64,000 bases of DNA. Origin: Megalonaias nervosa. Taxonomy: Eukaryota > Mollusca > Bivalvia > Unionida > Unionidae. The stretch lies in NCBI GenBank assembly GCA_016617855.1, contig JAECUM010091496.1, positions 124,001 through 188,000 on the forward strand. The letters are read 5' to 3'. Both the position numbers and the translations under genes were made by a program. The notes under the pieces were generated by a model that made no database searches, was not told the origin of the DNA, and saw nothing but the letters and a program-made list of their open reading frames with translations. Positions 53,500 through 64,000 of the stretch are shown in pieces; within the stretch, counting starts at the first letter, position 1; the number at the start of each line of letters is the position of its first letter.

Positions 53500-53980
53500 T
53501 TGTGACGTGCTATGAAATTTTATTGTGACTCTTATTCAAACAGAATCTATAAAAGAAAAACCGTAAGTGTCTCTTTGTCTTGATTTATTACTTTTGTATG
53601 GATATGACATTAAAACACGCGCACAAACCGACACCATTGAATCATGAAAAGGATTTAAGTTTTACTTGATTTTGCAATGACCAAGTAGTATCTTTTCTCA
53701 GAGTGATATAGGTGGCCGTGAAAAGTACCGTTGGCGTTTAATATATCTATATTTTTCGTCACAAACAAATGTATTGACTTAACAACATCAATTTTATGTG
53801 TCATAATCTCTCCCCATGTCCAAGTCTTACACTCCTCATGCTGATATTGCTGCTGTTTTGGTAGTGGTAGTCACGGCTGCTGCTGGCTACTCAGTGGCGA
53901 TGAGCGTGAATGAAGCAATGGAAGGTTTAGAAATCTTGGCACGTGAAGATCTCTTCATGATTAGTTGAGCTAAAGAATCT
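53500..53980. other. Noncoding stretch right of element E
   Basis: No supported gene. Homology with the end of element C stops at about 53530. Confidence 0.5.
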
Positions 53981-53984
53981 GATA

Positions 53985-54890
53985 CATTTCTAGTGGTGAT
54001 CTAGCTACTTATATCAATATGTCTTATAGCTGCAAGACCACGTCCTTCTATCAAGACCACCGCCCTTCTATCAAATACACTTGTTCTTATGGCTGCAAAA
54101 CTCCTATCAAAATGAAATATACTATTACTTAGAACCAGTTATCTTTAACACTTGATTTCATCGCTGCAAGACTTCATATTTCCATCAATACGCTTCATCC
54201 TATAGTTACAAACTTGATGATTCCATCGATAACACATGATCCTCTACCTACAAAACTAGCTCCTTCCATCAGTTATACGTGATCAAATAGCTTAGATGAC
54301 TAGGTCCTTCCATCAATAACACTTAATGGTATATCTGCAAGAGTAGGATCTTCCATAAATATGACCCATTCTATTATCTCTTAACACCGGATAAGATAGC
54401 TGCCATGATATTTCCCATACTTTTAATTCGTAACCATTTTTGTTGAACATTCAATGATATAGCTGAATGACTGTGCTTTCATCATCAAAAACTTGATATT
54501 GTAGCTACAAGACTAGGTCCTTCCATCAGTATGACCTATGCTATTAATTATCTTTAACACTAGATCTTATAGCTGCCATAAATATCACACATACGGTTTA
54601 TTCAGAGCCAGTTATATGGTCCTTCCATCAATGACACTTGATCCTTTAAATCCAAGACTACGTCCTTTCATTAATAACACTTGATCTTACAGCTACAAGA
54701 TTAGCTCTTGTCTTCAAAAACACTTGATCCTATAGATGTAATACTACGTCCTTTCATCAATAACACTTGATCTTACAACTTCGAGACTAGGGTCTTTCTT
54801 CACTAACATTTGAGTTTACTCCTCCAAGACTATGTCCTTTCATCAATAATACTTGATCTTACAACTGGAAGACTCAATGCTTTCATCAAA
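53985..54890. repeat. Degenerate minisatellite, unit about 43 bp
   Basis: Repeated phrase of the form CTACAAGACTAGGTCCTTCC followed by ATCAATAACACTTGATC-TA, about 20 diverged units. No open frame. Confidence 0.85.
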
Positions 54891-55109
54891 ATGAATAGAT
54901 TCCATTATGAAACGTTTCACAGTCGAAGCTTGCTGATCATCACCCACAAATAAAATTTCTGTTCTTAATGTTGAAAGAGCTAACAAAGATGGTGAGAAAG
55001 TCTTCATTAGAAATATCGCACTTAAAAGACACTAGAGTGCAAAAATAAAACTAAACACTGTCTTTGTTTCACTCCAATTCAAAATAAACGGGAGGGTTTT
55101 TAATTTGCT

Positions 55110-57065
55110 TTTTGATCATACAATAAGTTCGGTATCAGACTCTTTATCTTGGTATATAAACAATCGGTCGAACACGTTTTGGGAGCTTAGGCTATGTATA
55201 TACAAAAGTTATTAAATGTCAACCCATTCTTGTATTTCAACTTCCCACAGTGCAAATTTTCATAAAAATGTGAGTAATGCCCGCAATAAAGGAATTAGCA
55301 AATTCAGTGATTTTTCTTTAATCCACCGCCTACTGTGGTGAGAACATCATATCGATATAATAGATAAACCTGGCCATGTCCCTTGCGACAGATCAGTAGA
55401 GAACTTGGAAGATATGGAATGGAACAAAGTTTCATGACTGAATTAGCAAATTCAGTGATTTTTTTATCCACCGCCTACTGTGGTGAGAGCATCATATCAT
55501 CATATATATACAGTACGTAAACCTGGCTGTGACCCTTGTGATCGATCAATAGAGTACTCTGAAGGTATGGAATGCAACAGAGTTTTATGACTCTATCTAA
55601 AATACGATTAGCGTAAAAGTCGAGAATTGGCTTTGACCTATAAGGTAAAACCTTGACGGTCATGCATTAGATGTTATTAAATAGACAAATATTGTACCAA
55701 GGTTCATCCCTGAACCTCAAACAAATTTCAATCAGGAACAAAAGAACCAATGAAATAAATATAATTCACCTTGACGCTGAAAATAACATCCCAAAATATT
55801 GAATGCAGAACATTTCAAAATGACAATATATTAAATTTCAATAATTTATCTTAAACAACTTGGAAGTTTTGAGCGGAAGTGAAAAAGCTACTGAAATCTT
55901 AAACATTGACATCTGACATTGACCTTGAAGATAGAATCCCAAATGTAGCACACCATACATATGCATTGTTTCAAACTTTAAGGAGATCATTAAACTATTC
56001 ACCTGTGATTTGCTATGGGAGATACCTGTCGATGTACACGAATACCAAGTTTTATCGATCGCTTAATCTGAAACCGCTCGTTAGTTGTGTAGGGAAGGAA
56101 AAGTGTGATTACAAACTTAAGATATTGACCTATAACCTTGGAAATGAGGATATCACTTTCAATGATGTAGACGAAACACTTTCTACTGATACTGAATAAA
56201 ATACTAAGTCTTTTCCTTATATTTGAAAGGGTTCTAAAGTTATAAAACTCACAGAACGTTTAGAATGACGCAAAACTATTATATTGACCTCTGATCTTCA
56301 CCTTAAATATATGACCACACCATATTAAACAAGCACACTATCTAAGAATGATAGATAGATAAAAGAAATTTTTCTCCAGAATCATTACTTATTTTAAAGT
56401 TATAAACTTCAACGCAAAATATCACGATAAACTTAACATATTTAGCAGCGACATTGACTTTGAAGATATGATCCACAATGTGGACATACCCCACATGCTA
56501 ATGATATTGAATAAAGGCAGAAAGTTTCATCTCTAAATCTCAAAGAACAAAATGGATAGTGTGATGGTAATTTTGAGAAAGTGAGCCATGGCCTTGAACT
56601 GTAAAATATTACCTCTTGTGTGGTATGCGACACATATTCTAATGATGATGTATCATTTTACCAAGTTTCCATTCCTTAGAAAATAATATCTCTACATTTA
56701 TACAGTGGAAAGGAAAGAGTGAGAAAAAAGCTGAAAATATTGATCTGTGAGTTTGATCTTGGACAGTTGACCCAATTATTCTTGACTTTTAAGATCGAAC
56801 ACTGAACGTTGCATGCGACACACCTTATTATAATGATGTACAAGTAAATCCGGCTTCATCCCGTAATCTTAAACGTCTTTAATGTTACAGAGCAGAAAAG
56901 AAAATGTGCCGGACAGAACGAAAAGCGGATACTATATTTTCTCGTTTTGGTGAAACAGTTAGTTGATCAATAAAAACGATCGTGCGCGCACTTACACCCC
57001 TAACAACCCTGACCCTGACAAACTAGACATTAATACTCATCGAAATGTTGTTGGAATAAGGCATA
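55110..57065. repeat. Dispersed repeat family 2, copy 2
   Basis: Partner of 44240-45920, same orientation. It contains an extra tandem duplication of about 148 bp (55293-55440 and 55441-55585) built around ATCCACCGCCTACTGTGGTG. Confidence 0.75.
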
Positions 57066-57860
57066 ATATCAGTTTCTCCTCGTTTAATAAAAACATCGGC
57101 TAAAATTGTATTGGATTACCGTAACAGCAAACTGGGTCACTTTCATGAGGCATGCTCGATTTATTTGCTCTACACTGTTACTCATTCTGAAAAAAATACG
57201 TTGTTGGAATAGTCTTTGTAATTCATGTAGTATGAAACAGATTGTGATGCTGTGATTGTTTGTTTGTTTGTTTGTGTTGTGTTATCAAAACACAAACGAT
57301 TTTTAAAAATGAATTACATTGTTAACAGTTTGTTGTCGACGAAGTTTTCAGCTAAAAAATCACTTTAACATAGCAAATGTTCCACTTTCTCTGCGAATTG
57401 TTATTTCTCAGCTCTTACAATTGATTTATAAGGCAATATTACACTTTATCTTTAGAAAGCATGCATCGGTGGTTCATATTCCAGTTATTAAATTGTGTGT
57501 TCATTGACATACCGAAGGCCAACATCTACTAACAATTCCTTTTTCAAAGATGAAACATTGTGGTCGTGTGTATGTTTTGTTTATTTTAATTAGTTCATGT
57601 TTTGTGACTACTTATGACAGTGTTTTGAAACATTACGTGTAGTATTTGAAAACAAATACATTAACTCATATTCTGGTTGTTTTCCCATTTGCTTTTACCA
57701 TCTACTTGTTCACGGTTGTATGGATAGTGATGGGTGGACACAATGAATCACTTGGAAGCTATGGCATGGAGGAAATCCCCTGGTCTCATACCTGTCAGTG
57801 GATGGCAGGTGACATGTCATGTCTAAGTGATACCGGGATCTATTTAAGGCCTTACATAGT
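57066..57860. other. Noncoding stretch
   Basis: Includes a (TTTG)n run near 57260. The 72-codon frame at 57646-57864 has a hydrophobic start but matches nothing I recognise. Confidence 0.4.
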
Positions 57861-57938
57861 TTAAATACAGATACATACAGACTAGCTTAAATACAGATAC
57901 ATACAGACTAGCTTAAATACAGGTACATACAGAATAGC
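57861..57938. repeat. Three 26-bp tandem repeats
   Basis: Unit TTAAATACAGATACATACAG plus ACTAGC; the third copy has two changes. Confidence 0.95.
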
Positions 57939-60090
57939 TTCGATGAAAGTATCTCCTTGACCTTTTAGTGCAGGTTTAAAAATCTGATGGAAGAAGCAAT
58001 ATAGGTAGAAAAGGCAAGGTAATATTCTACTACTGTCTATTATCCACAAAAATACAAAATACTACTGAGTTCTTCATGCATGCTAATACCTTTAGTTATT
58101 TAAAGGTCCTCTATCACGATATTACAGATTGTCCGAGAGGCCACGCTTGCTTGGTAATTATATCAGCGGGCGGGCCATTGTGAAAAATCGTCCCAGAAAC
58201 CTAAAACGGGGCTTCATTAAATGGGCAAAGGTTATTAAATGTTCGAAAAGACCATCGAGATGATTGATGTCGACAGGATTGATTATGAAATCAACAATTG
58301 TATGTGTTGATAAATATTAAACCTTTTGCATTCTGGGACTCGATCTTCAACGGAGTAGGTTCAACAATTTGAAATAGTAGTGTATGTATGTGTCCGTGCA
58401 TGTATGTATTTGCATGTGTACATGCGTGTTTCCACACATGAGTATTTTCAGCGATTTATTTTATTCGAGTTTAAAATAAATCATTGATATTAGCTGTGAT
58501 TTTTAAATTTAGATTTTATGTATTCAAGTAAGCACTTCGTCGACAATGTGACTAATATATTTTATGGTGATTTTATGTAAATCATTAGTTACATAAGCTT
58601 TAAGTAATTGGTTCTTTCAAAGAAATTTATTGCTAATATATGCAATAATTCCATTTAATTTGTTTTTTTTTTATTCAATCATTTGATTCTGCGATTCAAA
58701 AAGTCTTTCAAACTTGATCAAACTTAATGGCAGGTCTTCAAACTTTTCTTGTTCATCTTCATTTTTCTCATAACAATTAATTTCCTGTTCAGAATTTATA
58801 ACGGGATAACAGCTAAAACGTACATGCTAGATATTTTGATAAATTAGGATTAGTTGGAGGAAGTCTAAGAAAAGTGCAAAACTGTAAATGAAAACTCATA
58901 CACTCCTTTCAATCCGAACATGTGGGTGGATATGTGTGGTGGGATGGTGTGAAGAGTAATAATATGGAGTGAAAGGTAGGATACGATATTCATTTCAGCT
59001 TACACATAACTAGTCAAATTAAAATTAAACAGAAATGATGATTCACTCATATAATGTCATAAATAAATATTCTCCTAGAAAACAAAAAATAAAATCTCCA
59101 TTCAACTGGTATCTTTTCCGAAATTTATTGTATCTTCAGTTGTTCAGTTGGTACACAGATAATTTCAACGTTCTATCTATTGATCTAGGAACCGAAACAT
59201 ACATGTCTGAATTTTATTTATTTATTCACATTTAATGGGTTACTGGGGTATTATTGGTGAAGTGGCAGGGTAAAAGACTAATGGACAATATGGAACCATA
59301 CTGGATTAGGTTTCAAATATTTCAAAAATCTTTTGAAGAAGGCTGGCTGCTACTGATGACTAGTAAATCAATGGAATTTAAATAAATATCCTCTAAATTA
59401 AAAGAGAGGCTTCATGGATTAGCGAATCTGGCCCATTTGTATTCCATGGATTCAAAAATGTGGCCAAGCACACACCTCGAAAGTGGACTATCCCAATAAC
59501 CTGACTACACAACAATTAAGCAACACAGTCATACTGGTTTTACTTGCATGTCGTGTACTGCTTAATTTAATTGATTTAAATACTGTAAGGCTTGTTAATT
59601 AATAACCTTCTTGAAGATTTACAAACATATTATGTAAAACGTTTTAATTCTTAAACATACAAGAGACCACTGATAACTTTCAATTAAAGACAAAGTAACA
59701 TTGCGTATCTTTTAGTTACACGACCACGACAACGACATATTGATTTGAACACTTCTTCACCAAATAGTATTTGTTTTAAAATTAGATGTACGCATGAACA
59801 GGAGCAGAACTTGGAATTCTTGGCTGCTAAATGGCGTAGTGAAATCAGAAGACAGGAACACCCTCACACTGAATTCACCATGATTGTACAAAGTTTGAGT
59901 CATGCTATCACTGATAGAAGCTTTTATCTCGCAGACGGATTGTTGCAACATTATCCATACATACTTGGACAGGATTATACCTTTTTCAATATATCACTAC
60001 TGACTAACATCACACCTTTTCTCACGTGGATGATCTTACATAACCTGATAACCGTACACTGTATGATCTCCAACCTTTCTGTAATTCCTC
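57939..60090. other. Noncoding stretch with one doubtful frame
   Basis: No supported gene. A 182-codon frame starts at 59745 (MNTSSPNSICFKIRCTHEQE) but runs through a TA/GT microsatellite and matches no family I know. Confidence 0.4.
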
Positions 60091-60098
60091 CAAGAGAA

Positions 60099-60099
60099 C

Positions 60100-60161
<62 letters not shown>
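60099..60161. repeat. (TA)n(GT)n microsatellite
   Basis: TA to 60120, then GT to 60161. Confidence 0.97.
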
Positions 60162-60631
60162 GATCCGTGGCCATTCACGCATTCTGAGAATTTATACGTG
60201 GCAGATTTGAAAATGTTCTTAACGTTAGTGACGCAGCCTGAAATCTATCCTGCGTATGGGTGCTACGACTTCACCGGTCCTCTCGCACGGTAGCAACACA
60301 TGGATGTCCAAACTGGGGCAAAACATCTGCAGCATTACTGTCAATGGTGGAACGTCTGCATGGCCTCATTATTGTGGTCAGATGCACACTAATTCTCTGC
60401 TATACGACTTTTGTACATTATGGCTTCAAACATGCCAATTGCTCGTTAGCTCTGAATATTGTCCAGTCTTATCATCGTCTAACCAATGTCATATATAATC
60501 GTTTGATTTTTGTGTCTCTTCTCACTTGCACTTTATCAAGCTTAGTCCATATATTGCCACCAACGAATATCTGGCAATGCATGTGAAAATGCTCTTTTGC
60601 ACTTCATCTAGTTTTGATGCACGTGGGAATC

Positions 60632-60634
<3 letters not shown>

Positions 60635-60687
<53 letters not shown>
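60635..60687. repeat. (GA)n microsatellite
   Basis: Uninterrupted GA, about 26 units. Confidence 0.98.
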
Positions 60688-60689
<2 letters not shown>

Positions 60690-60744
60690 TGAGAAGTATA
60701 TATTAAAGGTAAAAAATTCAAGAATAATAGTTTTGTCAAATGTA

Positions 60745-61850
60745 GATGATGGATTTATCGAAATCATATGACTGTTTACACCACAGACTCTTACTCCACA
60801 ACATGTCAATATACGGTTTTTCAGATTCAACAGGAAACACTATATGGTTGATTACCTCTCCAACAGAAGACATTGTGCAAACTAGGAACCTCATCCAGTT
60901 CATGGGAAATATATGTAATGTGTTTCCTGAAGGATCAGTTCTTGGACAAGTACTCTTTAAGATCTTTATCAATGAGATAGTCTTCTTCATAGATGAATCT
61001 GATCTTTGTAACTATGCCGATGATAACACAATTGTTCACAATTGTTTACGCTCACCACGACTTTAATATTATGAAATTTACTTTGGAAAATGAGTGCAAT
61101 ACTTTGATTATCGATTTACCAACACTGAAATGAAAGTAAAACCCGATAAGGTCCAGGCCATTGCACTTAGAAAAAAATATCAACCAATAGATTGAGCATT
61201 TCTCCTCCAGCGAGGATAATATATCTTGTGAAAAGTCGGTGAAATAGGTTAGGAGTCACGTTTCTAAACAATAAACAGCAAATCACTGAAATGTGTCAAA
61301 AAGCATCTAAACAATTCAGTCAAACGAATTCAAAAATATCTTTCAACTGGAGAAGAAAAGCTGGCTGTGAACAACTCTTTCATCATGGCAAAGTTCAACT
61401 ACTGTTCCTTAACATGGCATGTCAGCAGTCACACTAACGTAAACAAACTGGAAAAACACAATGAAAGAACTTTGGGATTTGTCTTTAATGATTTAAAGAA
61501 ATCTTACCCTGAAAGCTTGGACTTGGCAAATGTATCTACTCTAAACATCAGAAAGATGAAGATCATTACTCTTGGAGTATTCAAAATTTTAACTGTCCAA
61601 CATGGTTAAATCATCTGATATTTTTTTTAAAAAACCTTCTTGCCCTATTATGTATGTAAACACTATTGAGATCCTAAAAGTAAGAACATTCAGGTATGGG
61701 CTACAATCTTTTAGGCATGCAGCAGCAAATTCTATGGAATTATCTCCGCAGTAAGCTACGAACACTCTCAGATTTAAACAACTTTAAGCGCCTCTTAGAG
61801 ACCTGGCGTGACATTTCATTGTTTAATTCCTTCATATGTAAACACAAGTA
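60745..61850 (+). mobile_element. LINE (non-LTR) reverse-transcriptase relic
   Basis: Plus strand: MMDLSKSYDCLHHRLLLHNM, IYGFSDSTGNTIWLI, VFPEGSVLGQVLFKIFINEI, then SDLCNYADDNTIV with the YADD catalytic box: the palm and fingers of a non-LTR reverse transcriptase. Farther on, MAKFNYCSLTWHVSSHTNVN, KLEKHNERTLGFVFND and YPESLDLANVSTL are its C-terminal 'thumb' part, followed by the ending in shifted frames to about 61850. The endonuclease and N-terminus are missing (5' truncation). Confidence 0.85.
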
Positions 61851-62284
61851 AATAAGTTCCTACTGCATTCCTAATCGGCTCGGTGTTTATCGTTTTAGTT
61901 TCTAGTCTTGTATATATTCATATAGCTTTTGGTTTTCCTATATGTTGGCTTATGACGCTTACACGTTGTTTTGGAAGGATTTTACTCCCTTTTAGATGAT
62001 ACATTTATTAGTTATATGCTTTCTATGCATTAATTCTTATCATGTATGTGTGTTTTTGTACGTATTGCATAGTCTTGTCCTTGTCTTTGTATATTTAAAT
62101 CGGGATGCATGTAAATGGCAGCTTACGGATGTAATGGCCAGCAACTATTTTGACCAGTATATTTTAACACTGCATGTACGTGTGGAGTATATTTTATTCT
62201 TGCAACATAAATTAAAAATTATTGAATAGGAGTATCTTAAGAGTGCATTGGCAAGCCATTAATATTTTAATATTGCATGTAATT

Positions 62285-62285
<1 letters not shown>
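61851..62285. other. Noncoding stretch
   Basis: Likely flank or tail of the LINE relic. No gene seen. Confidence 0.4.

Positions 62286-62343
<58 letters not shown>
62286..62343. repeat. (GA)n microsatellite
   Basis: Uninterrupted AG, about 29 units. Confidence 0.98.
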
Positions 62344-62347
<4 letters not shown>

Positions 62348-64000
62348 TATTGTATATAAAATGATTTTACAGATAAACAGACTTGAAAAAATGTGATCTA
62401 CCAACTGTAACGATAAAAGTGGTAAGGCCATTGTGGTGATTTCATCTTTCTCCCACTCTTATAATTTAGTACCTTTTAATGAAATATAATACAACATGGA
62501 TGAGAAACGTCCAATTGCGTTGACAAATTAACACCTTGAAATGATTGATAATATCACTTCGTTGTATTTGTCCAAGACAGCTCATGCAACAGAGCACAAC
62601 AATGATCTGGTGGTAAATTGTGTCCGAGAGTTTTTATTGGATAAAACTGTATGGTCAGGCCATGATGTAGTGAAGATATGATATAACTTTGTGAACAAGG
62701 ATCTCAACAACTTTTTAACAAGGACCTTCTTTCAGAGCGAGGTATGTCCCTTGACTTTTCTAATGCAAGCCTTTACTATTTCTACTTTGACTTATTATTT
62801 GGAGTTTATTTATTTAATTTAAGATATTATACCTCTATTGATAATACGATTTGAACTGTTTTCTTATCTGAAAGTTTTATGCATACGATGTTTCGTCTTG
62901 ACTTTTACTTTTAAACAGTTACATTTTCGAGCATTTTACGTTTAGAGAAGATACAAGTACGTAGCAATAGCAATGTGATTCGCTAGTTTTCTCCTGGCTG
63001 GATAATCGTTAATTCATTCAAATAGTTTAGGTTCTTACCCAATCTTCACTCTTCCAATGCCGATATCGTCATTTTGACAATCTGGCAAAACGATGGGCGT
63101 TCGCAAACCTGAAATCATTTCTACTTTTAGTCGGATGAGTGTATTTTCTTTTCTTGTGTTTTGTAAACGACAACCGTAAGCATCGAAAATAGATTTTACC
63201 AATGATTGCTGCGATAGTTATTTGAATAATATGAGCAGCGACATAATGATGCATTAATCAAATTATGCCAGATGTGTAGATAAGGCCCATGCAAACTGAG
63301 TCTTAGTTTAAACTCACTGATACTGCATTCGATGTTACTCTAACACTAAAGTGGCAGCATACATATGAATGACAGATAGAAATATAATCTTCACTATTGG
63401 TGATATCTGTGGTATTAAGTAGACACCTGCGATTTATATAGTATTAAAAATATAGTATTAAAACCAATCGTGTTCAATCCAAACACTTTTTAAGAGTCAA
63501 TTAGCCAAGCTGAAACGTTGGAGAGAAAGATATTAAAATTGTGAGGTTGCCAATGGTGACATGCTAAATTAGGAATAGTGTCCATTGATTTAGAGTGTCA
63601 ATGGACATTTCTGATAGACTATAACGCTCTTATTTGCGGGAGTCTTGAAGACTATGAAGCTCTCATTTGCAGGAACTAATGAAATGAAAGAAAGGATGTT
63701 ACTTAATATTTTGTTCATGCTATCTTTAGGTTCTTCTTTGCTAAAAGAGGAACTTAAAGTCATAGTTCTATATCACCCTTGTCCAGCGTTGTATCATTTG
63801 GCTTATTTACTGACAACGTCTCTGAAACAAATTATGCTGTTTAGAGGGATTCCGCTGGTGAATTGTTAATGATACTGCATTTTAACCGACGATGATAGAG
63901 TGAATATTTGCGTAATCTTTGCTATATAAGTATATATTGATGGTAGTTGGAGTTTTCAGAAAAGAGGTCAGAGGCGAATCGGAAAGGTCCCACTGCACGG
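62344..64000. other. Noncoding stretch to the window end
   Basis: A+T rich. Short frames only; none with a recognisable motif. Confidence 0.45.

Larger units (their letters stand above)
49290..53500. mobile_element. Element E: polymerase half of a lineage-1 Maverick, inverted
   Basis: Mirror of element A's left end: zinc-knuckle gene (plus) at 53064, PolB (minus) 52955 to about 49940, BIR relic (minus) 49420-49290. The rest of the element is absent or replaced by fragment F and the Penelope-like end. Confidence 0.85.

Noticed and set aside
57861..57938. CRISPR-like short repeats
   Set aside because: Units are contiguous with no spacers, in eukaryotic noncoding DNA: a plain tandem repeat.
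59745..60293. 182-codon frame near a TA/GT repeat
   Set aside because: No recognisable motif, and the frame reads through a microsatellite as Tyr-Ile and Cys-Val runs.

Overview
The window reads as genomic DNA of an animal, most likely an aquatic invertebrate. I lean weakly to a mollusc because of the dispersed repeat style. It is eukaryotic: genes are on both strands with no operon-like ribosome sites, there are long TA, CA, AG and ACT microsatellites, LINE and Penelope-like retroelement fragments, and AATAAA signals. No intact host gene was recognised.

The left 60% is a nest of virus-like DNA transposons of the Maverick/Polinton/adintovirus group, in two unrelated lineages. Lineage 1 (classical Maverick: zinc-knuckle gene divergent from protein-primed PolB, BIR/IAP gene, packaging ATPase, pX-like core genes, chromodomain integrase, penton, pVI-like protein, major capsid, CYGC/HPSQ protein, adenain-type protease) occurs three times: element A (1-6972 and 21608-about 28460, plus strand), element C (about 34440-38305, inverted, with large internal deletions) and element E (about 49290-53500, inverted, polymerase half). 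Lineage 2 occurs three times: element B (6973-21602, complete with terminal inverted repeats), element D (about 28640-32490, inverted and badly decayed) and a capsid fragment F (47937-49060, inverted).

Element B is the centrepiece. It is a 14,630-bp unit with about 305-313-bp terminal inverted repeats, flanked by a direct repeat ATGCC, and it sits inside element A. Plus-strand order: ORF1, pVI-like, major capsid, core-like protein, protease, fibre-like protein, small membrane protein, a 430-bp noncoding region with an 85-bp-arm inverted repeat, penton-like protein. Then on the minus strand: two tandem HNH endonucleases and a small zinc protein. Then plus: a long PolB + superfamily-1 helicase + HNH nuclease gene. 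Then minus: rve integrase and a parvovirus-type phospholipase A2. Last, plus: the packaging ATPase, whose C-terminus is encoded inside the right repeat. All genes for capsid assembly, packaging, entry, replication and integration are represented, but most carry a stop or frameshift, so this copy is a recent fossil.

Element D preserves PLA2, integrase, ATPase, ORF1, penton-like, pVI-like and capsid remnants of lineage 2, but with ATPase running straight into ORF1, which are at opposite ends of element B. From about 38.3 kb to the end the sequence is repeat-rich noncoding DNA: two diverged segmental duplications, minisatellites, microsatellites, a Penelope-like GIY-YIG end, a LINE reverse-transcriptase relic and a tRNA-like SINE head.
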